Below are positions 1 through 9,523 of a stretch of 64,000 nucleotides of DNA, piece by piece (position 1 is the stretch's first letter; every line of letters starts with the position of its first letter). Made by a program: the position numbers and the translations under genes. The DNA is from Rhynchopus sp. YZ270_cl-10 (taxonomy: Eukaryota; Euglenozoa; Diplonemea; Diplonemida; Diplonemidae), in the NCBI GenBank assembly GCA_964035575.1, contig OZ037875.1, forward strand, positions 1,116,001 to 1,180,000. The letters are read 5' to 3'. The notes beneath the pieces were generated by a model. It saw nothing but the letters and a program-made list of their open reading frames with translations, made no database searches and was not told the DNA's origin.

Positions 1-833
1 TGTTTTGATGTGGGTCGATTTCAAAACCCCCCCCCCCAAAAGTTCTTTTTTGTCTTTTTCATGATATAGGCAGTTTTTTTGCAGTCTGAGGTCCGGAACC
101 GCCCCAAAAACGATTTTCTGGGAGGTTTTGGGAGGTTTTGGGGCGAAATGGACCTTTTTTGACCATTTTTATGGTATTTTTAGGCTGTTTTTGGCCCTTC
201 TTCTTACACAGCCTATTGGGGGTCAAAATAGCTATTTTTGACCAAAAAACACAATTTATTTGACGCCAGGAGGCCTCCGTTGGCCCAAATATATCCCAAA
301 AATGGGCTGTGAGCCCAATCCGACCTGTTTTGGGCACATTTGGCACTTTTCTTGGTGCTTATTTGATGTTTTTTGGTCAAAAATAGCTATTTTGACCCCC
401 AATAGGCTGTGTAAGAAGAAGGGCCAAAAACAGCCTAAAAATACCATAAAAATGGTCAAAAAAGGTCCATTTCGCCCCAAAACCTCCCAAAACCTCCCAG
501 AAAATCGTTTTTGGGGCGGTTCCGGACCTCAGACTGCAAAAAAACTGCCTATATCATGAAAAAGACAAAAAAGAACTTTTTTGGGGGGGGGGGGGGGGGG
601 GCAGTGTTCCTAACGCTAGTTTTAAACTAAACGTTTTAAACGTTTTAAATTCTAAACGTTTTAAACTGTTTTAAACGTTTTAAACTCGAATAAAAAACGG
701 TGGTGAATTTTGGCTTTTCAGGCAAAAAAAAAAAATTTTTTTTTTTTTTTTTTTACAGGCAAAAAAAAATGTCTTTGCGAAAAAATGTGGTATTTTCCTC
801 TTTGCTGAACTTTTCAGTGGCAGCAGGCACGGT

Positions 834-863
834 GTAATTAGACACCGCATGGTGTCTAATTAC
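834..863. repeat. Perfect 13-bp stem hairpin
   Basis: GTAATTAGACACC, loop GCAT, then the exact complement. It sits at the 3' end of the minus-strand RNase H-like remnant and could mark the end of that retroelement copy. Confidence 0.6.
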
Positions 864-1890
864 AAGGTGCCACCAGCTCTGCCTGATAGGCCGAGCAGAG
901 TGTGCCTGCGCCACTGGATGCTTGGTGTGCCCCCTTTGGTGTAGTGGAGCCGTCGTTGTGGTAGAAGATGGCCCCCACTCCTCCTTGGGGGTGCGCTGAT
1001 CTGGTAGTCAGTGAAGCGCGTAGTGTTCTGTTTACCGTGTGCAAGGATCTGTCTGTGTAGACGCGTCCCGTGTGGGGTGGCAAAGCCGCAAGAGCCAGTT
1101 CCGTCCTTTGCCGGTTCTCTTCGCTGCTTGCAGAGTCACTCTTGCTGACACCCGGTATTTCTGGTGATCAGCACGTCATTCAGCGTACGATCCCACTCCC
1201 ACGGTGACACGGGGTTGTGGTCCAGTAAGGGTGCGCGTACGCTGTGGCGATAGGCTCCCGTCTCCTCCACAGTCTCTATCGCTCCGGCAAGCCAGCTGTC
1301 GCCTGCAGGTAGCTTAGTCGATATCGCAGCAGCTCTACCAGGGGAGTCCTCCACCCGCATGAACTTCTCCAGGTCGTCCGCCGCTGCTGTTGTGGACAGA
1401 GAAGACACAGTGGTGTCCCATGGTGTCCCCATCACACACTAGCCCACTCAACTTATCTTTTTCTCATGCAGGTGCGTGCAGATCTCCTCCGCATTGTGCA
1501 AGTCCTCCTCCAAAACTTTTGTGCTTACAGGGCGGGCATCCGCACCCTCGCGACAAGGGTGAACACCTTCTCGTCGTTGTGCGCCTTCCAGCCATCAACG
1601 TATACCGAGATGTGCAGGCTCTTTGCTAGGGCTGCTCTCACAGGAACCATGACCCTGTCATACTCAGCCTTAAGTACCCTGTTACCCATCTGGAACCCGC
1701 TGGGAATTTTTGACACATCAAATGCTGGCACCAAGCGCTTGATCAGCCAGGTTTTAGCGCACTCATTAGGGTACCGTACAGGAAACAAGTTAGCAGGAGA
1801 AACCAAGAAAAACCAGGCTAAATTGACCCCAGATGCACCAAAACTATGATTTTTGATACAGAAAAAAAAAATTCGAAAAATTCCCCCCAC
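856..1890 (-). pseudogene. Decayed LINE fragment (reverse transcriptase to RNase H)
   Basis: Read on the minus strand, three open pieces follow one another: 1890-1525, 1435-1136 and 1083-856. The last contains VYTDRS, then GGVGAIFYHNDGS, then SAYQAELVA, the order of RNase H (TDGS, GG-A, S-AEL-A). The first ends with ISVYVDGWKAH, where a reverse transcriptase would have YxDD; the second Asp is Gly here. The middle piece, with APLLDHNPVSPWEW, fits the linker between the two domains in ingi/vingi-like LINEs. The pieces are in different frames with stops between them, so the copy is dead. Family assignment is by motif only. Confidence 0.5.
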
Positions 1891-2057
1891 TTTTTTTACG
1901 TTTTTTTGTGCAGAACTGTCACCCGTTTTTTATTCGAGTTTTAAACGTTTAAAACGTTTAAAACGCGTTTTAAATAATTTAAAACGTTTAAAACGTTTTA
2001 AACGTTTTAAACGCAAAATTAGGAACACTGGGGGGGGGTTTTGAAATCGACCCATGT

Positions 2058-2424
2058 TGAAATACTTCTTTTTTTCTCTTTTTTCAAAAACCCTTTCCCC
2101 CCCTCCTTCTCATATGCTTTCTATTCAGTAGAGTAGAAAGTACATGAAATAATATTCTTTGTGCAAGGCATGGTATTTAAGAGCATTTTGTGAGATGTTT
2201 CTTTCTCCAGAAATTCTAGAAAAAAAGTGCTTTTAGGAACCATGAGCATGGCTGTCAACAAAAGGAGTGATTTTTTTTCAATACTACGATCGACAGGTGC
2301 ACAGGGTGTGAACAGGGGGGGAAAAAACCAAGTTCATTTGAACACTACCAAACCCAAATTTGTTGTTAGGGTGACTTAGCACAGACTTACTCATTCTTTG
2401 TGTTTTTTGTTTTGTTTTGTTTTC
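2058..2424. other. Intergenic, AT-rich, no gene seen
   Basis: Homopolymer-rich flank between the left transposon cluster and the first hairpin element. I see no coding frame, RNA gene or inverted repeat. Confidence 0.6.
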
Positions 2425-2475
2425 AGTGCCTGCATCCGCCAATGAACGTTGGCGACTTTCAACTTCTCTTTTTTT
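2425..2475 (+). repeat. Short hairpin element, family C
   Basis: Starts CAGTGCCTGCATCCGCC and ends CAACTTCTCTTTT. The internal stem CCGCCAATGAACGTTGGCG is specific to this copy. Confidence 0.6.
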
Positions 2476-2484
2476 TCTTTTTTT

Positions 2485-2682
2485 TTGTCACCTCATGAAA
2501 TGAAGGAGGAAATAGAAACAACGCACTTTGAACACACTTTTGCGGTTCTAGGGACGAACCGCGCTGGCAGAGCCACTCCTCACCAAACAGGTCGAGGTGT
2601 TGTGCGTTTCACCACAAACCTCTCCCATGGGTTTTATCGTGTGATGAGTGTTCAGTTTCTATTTTTATTCCTACGAAGCTTG
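2485..2682 (+). repeat. Repeat family R, copy 1
   Basis: About 190 bp from TGTCACCTCATGAAATGAAG to GTTTCTATTTTTATTCC. The ends pair (GAAATAGAAAC with GTTTCTATTT). A diverged copy lies at 19151-19314. The piggyBac-like element starts a few bases after its end. Confidence 0.7.
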
Positions 2683-2992
2683 CTTTAACCCTTTGCGGAC
2701 CACGACCGTTTTTTTCGATTTGCTCGGATCTTCTCTCCCATAGGTAAAATGAGATCCGATGCATATTTTTGATCGTACCTGGCCGCAATTGAAAGATTTT
2801 GAGCAGATCTTTCAAATGGAGCAGAAATCGAAATAAAATGAGAAAAATGGAAAATGGAAAATTGAGGGGCACTGATATTTTTTTCTGAAAATTTTGAAGA
2901 AAAAAATTATTCCGGCTGCGCACCTGTTTTTTCGGTTTTCGAAAATGGCTTTATTTGAAAGATCGGTTCAAAATCTTTCAAAAGAAAAAAAA

Positions 2993-3405
2993 ATCGATCA
3001 AAAAGTCCTAGTAGATAATGTCTCACTGCATGGAGAGAAGGTACCAACCAACTATATATACCGTAATTGTACAGAGGTTGGACAGTACAAAAGTTGGGGC
3101 TTTTGGGACTTTTGGCCAACTTGGCATGGTGCAGAACAAAGGTGAACGCCGCATCCCCCGCACATGTAATCTGTTTTCAGACGCCTGTTTCCCAAGCAAG
3201 AAGAAGTTGTCGACCAACACCCTCCTGCCAGTGTCTCTGTACCTTGACCGTGTTGATATAGATTTTCTGTACAATGTCCCTCAAAAGACAAAATGCAATA
3301 AATACACGGAGAAGAGGCACATCCAGTTCAGGGTCAGGAACTGCAACTACGCGTGTTACTTTGCCCAGTCGCGGGTATTTTCCATCATTTTAGTTTCGTT
3401 CTGAA
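2993..3405. repeat. 413-bp internal direct repeat, copy 1
   Basis: Begins ATCGATCAAAAAGTCCTAGT and ends TTTCGTTCTGAA. It appears identical to 4041-4453 by eye, including the plus-strand open frame of 128 codons. The identity means a recent duplication or gene conversion. Confidence 0.85.
3052..3291 (-). pseudogene. piggyBac transposase C-terminal zinc-ribbon remnant, copy 1
   Basis: The minus-strand translation contains KTDYMCGGCGVHLCSAPC. This matches the CxxC and LCxxPC pattern of the cysteine-rich tail of piggyBac-type transposases, preceded by two more cysteines. No DDD catalytic core is readable nearby, so it is a remnant. The assignment is strengthened by the TTAA-flanked ends of the element around it. 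Confidence 0.5.
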
Positions 3406-3476
3406 CTTCATTGTGGAGTCCCCCATACAGGAGGAAGGGAGGGGGTTCGCCCTCTCCCACCATACTACACGCGAAT

Positions 3477-3977
3477 ATGACTCTCCTTTTAAGGAGATAT
3501 GATATGGTGATTGCTCAGGCGCGGGCTATGACGGCTGAAGCGATGACTGAGGATGAGTGGTGTGATGCGGCCGACCTGGTGTCAGCTGCATGCACTCTAT
3601 CGGGGCTGATCTCGCAGCTCACGATAGAGGTGGCAGAAGAGGAAACGGCGGTGCAACCGCCACATGACGTGACACCGCGGGCCGTAGCGCTTGCGATGTT
3701 GGTGCGAGCAGCAGCAGCGACTTGCACCGAAGACGAGACACCCGGCGCCTGCTTCCCCGCAGGAGCCACAACAACAGCGACCCCCACCATGACGTGCACC
3801 ACCGGTGGGAAGGTCAAGACGCCTCACAAGGCGCTGAAGAACAAGCCCCCGCCGCCGCCCCCACCCGACCGTGGGTTGACTGCAGCCAGGAAGCCAGTGC
3901 CGCCGCCGCCGCCCAATCGAGACTGGACGACGACGACCGCCATGAGCATTGCATGGAGTAACTCCGGCATCACTTAG
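3477..3977 (+). CDS. Hypothetical Pro-rich protein carried inside the piggyBac-like element
   Basis: 166 codons from ATG at 3477. The open frame extends 22 codons further upstream without an ATG. The N-terminal half is Ala/Glu/Asp-rich and helical-looking (MVIAQARAMTAEAMTEDEW). The C-terminal half is low complexity with two proline runs (KPPPPPPP and VPPPPPN) and Thr-rich stretches. I recognise no domain. Base composition is far more GC-rich than the element around it. It lies exactly between the two 413-bp direct repeats and ends just before a family E hairpin. It could be captured host sequence or an element-specific accessory frame. Translation is uncertain. Confidence 0.4.
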   Translation: MTLLLRRYDMVIAQARAMTAEAMTEDEWCDAADLVSAACTLSGLISQLTIEVAEEETAVQPPHDVTPRAVALAMLVRAAAATCTEDETPGACFPAGATTTATPTMTCTTGGKVKTPHKALKNKPPPPPPPDRGLTAARKPVPPPPPNRDWTTTTAMSIAWSNSGIT

Positions 3978-3980
3978 ACG

Positions 3981-4040
3981 CGTGTAGTATAGTGGAGTTC
4001 ATCTTCGGGTGTCTACACTAAAACAACCAAGTTTTCAAAA
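3981..4040 (+). repeat. Short hairpin element, family E
   Basis: GTGTAGTATAGTGGAGTTC ... GTGTCTACAC, then ACAACCAAGTTTTCAAAA. GTGTAG pairs with CTACAC. It abuts the second 413-bp repeat. TAGTATAGTGG resembles a tRNA A box. Confidence 0.7.
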
Positions 4041-4453
4041 ATCGATCAAAAAGTCCTAGTAGATAATGTCTCACTGCATGGAGAGAAGGTACCAACCAAC
4101 TATATATACCGTAATTGTACAGAGGTTGGACAGTACAAAAGTTGGGGCTTTTGGGACTTTTGGCCAACTTGGCATGGTGCAGAACAAAGGTGAACGCCGC
4201 ATCCCCCGCACATGTAATCTGTTTTCAGACGCCTGTTTCCCAAGCAAGAAGAAGTTGTCGACCAACACCCTCCTGCCAGTGTCTCTGTACCTTGACCGTG
4301 TTGATATAGATTTTCTGTACAATGTCCCTCAAAAGACAAAATGCAATAAATACACGGAGAAGAGGCACATCCAGTTCAGGGTCAGGAACTGCAACTACGC
4401 GTGTTACTTTGCCCAGTCGCGGGTATTTTCCATCATTTTAGTTTCGTTCTGAA
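4041..4453. repeat. 413-bp internal direct repeat, copy 2
   Basis: Matches 2993-3405 without a visible difference. The intervening 635 bp holds the Pro-rich frame and a family E hairpin. Confidence 0.85.
4100..4339 (-). pseudogene. piggyBac transposase C-terminal zinc-ribbon remnant, copy 2
   Basis: Second copy of the Cys-rich tail, present only because the surrounding 413 bp is duplicated. Same residues as copy 1. Confidence 0.5.
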
Positions 4454-4741
4454 GACCGTACAAAATGGTTCCCTGCACACCAAAGTTTGAATCCTCTGAT
4501 GACTCAAGCGCGTCAGAATGGTACATTATTCCCAAAAAATGACCCAAAATACCCTATTATGTGATAATGCCGGGTGTGGATGAGAGGGGATGAGAGCGTC
4601 AAAAAAAATCGAATCGTGCGTCTTTTGAAAGATTTCGCACAAAATCTTCTCATTAAAAAAAAAAATCTTCAAAAAGTCCTAGTGGAAGCCAATTTAGGTG
4701 GTTGCGTGGACATATATGTCCCCTCTGGTCCTTAAAGGGTT

Positions 4742-4849
4742 AAAGGGGAAATAGTATTACCGGTATTCCCTCAAACAGGATGATTGTGCAATCAACGAAA
4801 AAACCTTTTTTCCTTTTACTTACCTATAGCCGATCCTACTATTTTTCGA
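4742..4849 (+). repeat. Hairpin element, family G, copy 1
   Basis: AAAGGGGAAATAGT ... GATTGTGCAATCAAC ... CCTACTATTTTTC. Terminal AAATAGT pairs with ACTATTT, and GATTG-TG-CAATC forms an inner stem. It lies directly against the TTAA of the piggyBac-like insertion. Confidence 0.65.
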
Positions 4850-4906
4850 TGTGTGTGTACGACAGACAGAAACAACCCATCCTTTTTTAAGCTTTCTCTT
4901 TTGTAA

Positions 4907-4950
4907 GGTGACTAAGCACGAGAGTCTTAGGTCATCTTATAAACTTTTTT
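4907..4950 (+). repeat. Short hairpin element, family A
   Basis: GGTGACTAAGCACGAGAG then TCTTAGGTCATCTTATAAAC and a T run. CTAAG pairs with CTTAG. Confidence 0.7.
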
Positions 4951-5019
4951 TTTTATCCTTGATCTTACGTTCTCCATTGGGGGTTCACTCATCTTAAATC
5001 ATCAATTTGTTTTTTTTTA

Positions 5020-5100
5020 ACGCACACTACTTTTGTGAGCGGAAAGTGTCACGTCGTTCACTCACCCGACCGTGCTCCGCAACACCTCCACCCAACAGGT
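5020..5100 (+). repeat. Repeat family H, copy 1
   Basis: CGCACACTACTTTTGTGAGC ... TCCGCAACACCTCCACCCAA. A second copy lies at 56644-56717. Confidence 0.65.
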
Positions 5101-5930
5101 GAGAGTTAGACACATTTTTTTTCTCTTTTTTTCTCCCCCTGACGTGCCCTTTGCGCCTTTTGGCGTATGCATGTTTGCCTATTTGACAGATTTTGTTTTG
5201 TTTGTTTGTTATCCACGAATGTACCGAAGGGTGTGTCCGAAAAAAAAGGAATTTTCGCACAAAAAAAAAAGTTAAAAAAATTCCCTTTTCAGCCATCACT
5301 GTTTGAAAGCAAAAAGTCTATTGTGTACTTTATCATACCCCCCTTTTGGCATGCTCACAACTTGCTTTACATCAAACAAAACAAAAACAAGTAATTGCTA
5401 TCGGAAAAAAAACGGGGTGTGATGTGGAACTCCATCCTGTAGAAATAATCTACAACACGCCCAGCATTCTGCTCTTCTGCAGGTATGCTAACGCTCTTCG
5501 TACGCTGCCAGACCCACTGGGACGCCAGCATCTGAAACGTTCAAGAAGGGGGGCTGTCCTCTTCGTCCAGCACCATCTGCTCGATAGCGTTGTTGGACGC
5601 CCGCTCGGCAGGCTCGGCGTGGTCCAGCTCGTTTTTGTCCACAGGCTCCCCACATTGTCGTCGTCGTTGGAGCAGTGCGGAAGGAACACAGAATGCACAG
5701 ACTACAACACATCGATCACACCAGGCGCATCAGCACCTCCAGCAAATCGCCAGGATGCTACGGTGGTTTCGAAAATCGCGCGGAGTTTTCCACAGCACAC
5801 CCCGCTTTTTTCTTAGCAATTACTTGTCCTTGTTGTTATTGTTGTTTTCAACCACCTTCCTTCAACCCTCGTAGGATCAGTTGTTATTTTTTTCGCGAAA
5901 ACATGAAATTACACATTTCAAGAGAACAAA
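5101..5930. other. Intergenic with a coding-like island
   Basis: Mostly T- and A-run DNA. Bases 5440-5800 are GC-balanced and open in several frames. The most protein-like reading is on the minus strand and ends near 5543 (DKNELDHAEPAERASNN, acidic), with another minus-strand frame above it ending GGADAPGVIDVL. Neither has an evident start or splice site. It may be a gene fragment or a terminal exon. I cannot assign a product. Confidence 0.3.
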
Positions 5931-5934
5931 TTTA

Positions 5935-6723
5935 AAAGGGTCCTTATTTGCATTTTTGGGCTCCGCCCGTGCAGTGGTGGGGTCAAAAATTGCTCGAAAA
6001 TTGGACAATTTTTTGACCACTTAAATTTTGAGAAATATGAGCCCGGTTGCTTATACGTGGAGCCCATTTTCGGCTAAAATTTTCCTCAAAATCTGGTTTT
6101 GTAAAATTGACCCTTTACTCCCCCCCCACATCGATTTCAATACTATACCTTACTTCACCTACGGTTGCCCTTACAGGGGGGTGAAGGAAGGTAAGTTGAA
6201 AAAGGGTCCTTATTTGCATTTTTGGGCTCCGCCCGTGCAGTGGTGGGGTCAATCTCGAAAATTGGACAATTTTTTGACCACTTAAATTTTGAGAAATATG
6301 AGCCCGGTTGCTTATACGTGGAGCCCATTTTCGGCTAAAATTTTCCTCAAAATCTGGTTTTGTAAAATTGACCCTTTACTCCCCCCCCACATCGATTTCA
6401 ATACTATACCTTACTTCACCTACGGTTGCCCTTACAGGGGGGTGAAGGAAGGTAAGTTGAAAAAGGGTCCTTATTTGCATTTTTGGGCTCCGCCCGTGCA
6501 GTGGTGGGGTCAATCTCGAAAATTGGACAATTTTTTGACCACTTAAATTTTGAGAAATATGAGCCCGGTTGCTTATACGTGGAGCCCATTTTCGGCTAAA
6601 ATTTTCCTCAAAATCTGGTTTTGTAAAATTGACCCTTTACTCCCCCCCCACATCGATTTCAATACTATACCTTACTTCACCTACGGTTGCCCTTACAGGG
6701 GGGTGAAGGAAGGTAAGTTGAAA
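5935..6723. repeat. 261-bp unit, three tandem copies
   Basis: Units begin AAAGGGTCCTTATTTGCAT at 5935, 6201 and 6462. The second and third look identical and the first has a few extra bases. Each carries the same 85-codon frame (from 6028, 6289 and 6550) that stops inside the unit, so this is not a repeat protein. Each also contains CTTACAG and, about 14 bases later, GTAAGT, an acceptor-donor arrangement. Confidence 0.9.
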
Positions 6724-7300
6724 ACCTCCCTAGTTTTTTTTCAACTTCTTGTTCTTTATTTGGTTCTCCCACAATAGCGGAAAATCTCTTACGTTTCCCC
6801 CCCTGGGTACATTGCCCTAGAGCTCAGCGAAAACCCCCTTTGTGTAGAACAATTACCATCTTTCTTACACCGGAAATGGATAAAAATAAAGACATGATGT
6901 CTTGAGTCTCTGCATGTTCATCGTGTTTGCTGTAAAAGTCGAAAAGTGGAGTTTTTGTACAACAAAAAAAACAGCAACAAAAACAAGAACAACCCGCAAA
7001 CCTCGCTGTTCCAAAAAAAATATATCAACACAAACGTAAAATGTATTCCGCGAGAATGTTTCGTAGCAATCCCCATTTTTATTTTTTTTGCGATATTTTT
7101 TTTAGGTGCTAAATTCGGCTAAGCACAGAGAGGCTTGCTTCCTCTTGCCAAGTTTTTTTTTAGTTTTGCTTTTATGGTTCGTTTTGTTTCATTTGTCAAA
7201 TATCTGAATGAAAAATTTCAAAAAAGTGTTTTTTTTTTTTTTTTAAACTAAACTGTCACTGTCGAGGGGAATATGTCCCACAGAAAGAGAGAGAAAGAAA

Positions 7301-7350
7301 ACGACATTGAGCACAGATCTTTACCCAGTGTTGGTGTAAAGTGTCGACAC
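7301..7350 (+). repeat. Short hairpin element, family F
   Basis: CGACATTGAGCACAGATCTT ... GTGTAAAGTGTCGACAC. The ends CGACAT and GTGTCG nearly pair. A similar copy is at 49985. Confidence 0.5.
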
Positions 7351-7503
7351 AACAAAAAAATAAACTGTGCCTTGCCTCAGAGAGCACTCAGTTCTATTGA
7401 TGTGCTCGACCATTTGCTCATTCTTTACAGTTTTTGTTTTTGTTTTTAAATGTTCTTTCCAAATGTGTTTCGAGAATGCTTAAACAATGAGCACGCCCCA
7501 GGT

Positions 7504-7938
7504 TTATTTGATATCGCTATTGATTATATTTTCCCCTTTGAGAAGTGCGCATGAGCATGTGAGCATGTGAGCATGAGATGAGAAGACACACTTCAACCTC
7601 TTTTCTTCGTTTTTGATTACTTCCCCCATTGCGCAACACAAAGGCAAACCCCTACGTAGACTCGCAATTCTATCCAAACGAAAAAAGATAAATACAAAAT
7701 AGCGCTTTCCTTTCTTTCCCGCAATACCCCCCCTCCCTCCCCCCTCCCCCCTCCCCCCCGAGTCGCTTTCTTCACGCAAGGTGTTGCTACCTTGTGTTCC
7801 AGTTATCCCTGTTTCGTTGTCTGACGAGCGGGAGTAGGACATCTCAATGTAGTCGGCGAGATGGAAAGAAGCTGGAGGAGGGTGGGCGTGGAGGAGATCT
7901 ATTCTGTTGTTGCACTGTGATTTTTTCCAAGTTTCCAA
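7504..7938 (-). CDS. Hypothetical small protein, doubtful
   Basis: 144 codons on the minus strand from METWKKSQ. It has a Ser/Asn/Thr-rich middle, a Gly/Arg stretch translated from the polypyrimidine tract, and a hydrophobic segment. No domain is recognised. It would be the only minus-strand host gene in the window, and much of it translates low-complexity DNA, so chance is a real possibility. Confidence 0.15.
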   Translation of the reverse strand: METWKKSQCNNRIDLLHAHPPPASFHLADYIEMSYSRSSDNETGITGTQGSNTLREESDSGGRGEGGGRGGIAGKKGKRYFVFIFFRLDRIASLRRGLPLCCAMGEVIKNEEKRLKCVFSSHAHMLTCSCALLKGENIINSDIK

Positions 7939-8120
7939 GTTTTCAAGAGTATCCTCTTTTCGGAAAAAGCATCAAGCCGATTTCGGAGGTGGATACATTG
8001 TCACGGGTTCTTTGCTTGTTTGGATCCTGAAGGTGGACCAAATAGCAAGAGACTTCTGAAACACCAACTTTCCATTTTAAATATGGGTCCATTCAAACTA
8101 TCATCCATCATTTAAAATAT

Positions 8121-8160
8121 GTGTATGCACGAGAGGCACATGCATCTTTGTTTTCTTTTG
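8121..8160 (+). repeat. Short hairpin element, family D
   Basis: GTGTATGCACGAGAGGCACA then TGCATCTTTG and a T run. ATGC pairs with GCAT around the ACGAGAG loop. Confidence 0.65.
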
Positions 8161-8552
8161 TTTTTTTTTCCTTTCCAAACTCCCTTTTTAAAAATTTTCA
8201 GACACAATGGTGTCTCGTGCTGTGTATAATTATTATGTAGATGTACTCAATGTTCGGAAAGCTGCCAAACATTTGGGGCAGGCATCTATCCATTTGGTAC
8301 ACAGAACATATTTATGCACGGTAATTTGTTATTCGGTATGCAAAAAAAGAACGAGAAAGCAAACCGGAGAAAGAAAAAAAGAACTCTCCCGCATATATTT
8401 TTGATTCAGTGTCTGATCTGCGTCCTCTCTTTCATTGATACATTGGTACACCTACAACACGCCATTTGCTGCGACGGTAGATCCCAAGAGACATCCTCTC
8501 TCCCTCTCTCTCTACCCGCATACCCCCTCAGACCCCCACAGGATATCACACA

Positions 8553-9523
8553 ATGGGGAGGTCGTTTCTGACTAAGGGAAGGGCGAAGCGGAAGCCGCTT
8601 CCTGTGGGGCACAACTCAACACGACGTGTGCAGAAGGAGAAGCTTCCTTCACGGTTCATCTCGAATGCAGAGCGCGGTGACAGCACTGACAAGAAGCGGG
8701 CACGGCTGTTCGCAGCAAGGAAGATCACGGCGGATGGGGAATCCGCCTCAGAGGATGAGCCGGCGGTGGTGCGTGCGGCAGGTGCAGACGACGCCAACAC
8801 AGCCGATCCGGACGGCAACCGACAGCAGCGTCGCGAGCAGCAAAAATACGACGAATGGATGATCGAGCAAGGACACACCCCAGAGTACTGTGCACAGTAC
8901 TTCAAGGGGAAGGCGGCGGAGAGGCGGCTGAACAGTGAGGAGGTATTCCCTTCCGACTTTACATACTTTTTTTTTGAGGTTTCCTTTTTCACCACCTCCC
9001 GACTGTTTTTGCCCTTTCTCCGCTCACAGCCATGACTCCAGGCTACGAACCCATCAGCTAACCCCCCTCCTCCCACAACTTCCCACAAAAACACATCCAC
9101 ACACCCCCCATCCTCACACAGCGAGATCTCCTAGCAGATGAAGCTGCCGACCGGCATGGTGGGTGGCTGAAATACAACTTCCTCCGGACGCACCCTAGCT
9201 GGCAGGCGAGCAAAGAGCGCCGACGAAGGGAGCAACGTGCACTGGAAGAGTACGGCATCAACATTGCAAAGGACGCACTCCGGGAGTCTTTTGACGACTC
9301 AGACGACAACGTGGACACAGAGATGGGCACTGCAGGGCAAGATCATACACAGGGTGAGGGGGACGATGCAGAGGAGCAAGAAGAGGACGAGGAAGAGGAA
9401 GAGGAAGAAGACGACATCCCCGTCGTGTACCCCTCCTACCAGCCGCGACGAAGGCGGATAGTGATTGTCGACCCTACTGCCGCCGCTGCTGCAAAGCCTC
9501 GCCGTACCGTTGCTGTAGTCTAA
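8553..9523 (+). CDS. Hypothetical charged protein, two exons
   Basis: CDS joins 8553-8942 and 9122-9523 (263 aa). The donor GAG|GTATTC and acceptor CACACAG|CGA keep frame (phase 0), and the downstream frame has no in-frame ATG near its start, so splicing is needed. The N-terminus is basic (GRSFLTKGRAKRKPLP) and may be nuclear-targeted. The middle is helical (QQRREQQKYDEWMIEQG, then LRTHPSWQASKERRRREQ). A Glu/Asp run of about 16 residues precedes a basic patch and an Ala-rich C-terminus. I do not recognise the family. The charged, coiled-coil-like make-up would suit a nuclear or cytoskeletal protein. The start is the first ATG after a stop-rich leader. The next gene lies 401 bp downstream on the same strand. 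Confidence 0.75.

Larger units (their letters stand above)
602..2030. mobile_element. hAT-like transposon with 8-bp target duplication
   Basis: Termini are CAGTGTTCCTAA at 602 and the complement ending at 2030. Both are followed inward by about 100 bp of AAACGTTTTAAA-rich inverted sequence that ends in CTCGAATAAAAAACGG. Eight Gs flank each side (594-601 and 2031-2038). CAG termini plus an 8-bp duplication are typical of hAT. The insertion lies in the G/C run of the foldback element. The interior carries a LINE-type remnant rather than a recognisable hAT transposase, so this looks non-autonomous. Confidence 0.7.
12..2053. mobile_element. Foldback transposon, interrupted by an hAT-like element
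   Basis: Outer ends are inverted: GGGTCGATTTCAAAACCCC at 12 and its complement ending at 2053. ATGT flanks both sides (8-11 and 2054-2057) and is a likely 4-bp target duplication. Inside, 27-251 and 367-601 are near-perfect inverted arms of about 225 bp around a 115-bp loop, so a single strand would fold into one long hairpin. No protein is encoded. The open frames at 59-346 (minus) and 260-559 (plus) read the same arm and share a C-terminus only because the arms are inverted copies. The right arm is split from its end by the element at 602-2030. Confidence 0.75.
2689..4739. mobile_element. piggyBac-like transposon with TTAA target duplication
   Basis: TTAA at 2685-2688 and 4740-4743 flanks inverted ends CCCTTTGCGGACCA (left) and CCCTTTAAGGACCA (right, complement). 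TTAA targets with CCC...GGG ends are the piggyBac signature. Length is 2,051 bp, shorter than an autonomous copy. The minus strand carries a piece resembling the C-terminal zinc ribbon of piggyBac transposase, twice, because 413 bp is directly duplicated inside. The element also holds one family E hairpin and a Pro-rich reading frame not typical of piggyBac. It is non-autonomous. Confidence 0.75.
6724..8120. other. Intergenic, low complexity
   Basis: AT-rich with long T runs, a polypyrimidine tract at 7726-7758 and one family F element. One weak minus-strand frame (7504-7938) is listed separately. No other gene is visible. Confidence 0.5.

Noticed and set aside
59-559. Two small proteins with identical C-termini on opposite strands
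   Set aside because: They read the two arms of one inverted repeat.
3023-3274. piggyBac DDD core suggested by VLVDNFFLLGKQ on the minus strand
   Set aside because: It is in a different frame from the Cys-rich tail and lacks the residues around the true catalytic Asp, so it is probably coincidence.
2993-4453. A small LTR retroelement bounded by 413-bp direct repeats
   Set aside because: The repeats lie inside a TTAA-flanked inverted-repeat element, carry a piggyBac-type Cys tail and have no reverse transcriptase between them.
5935-6723. Protein with three 85-residue repeats
   Set aside because: Each unit ends its frame at a stop codon, and there is no reading through the array.
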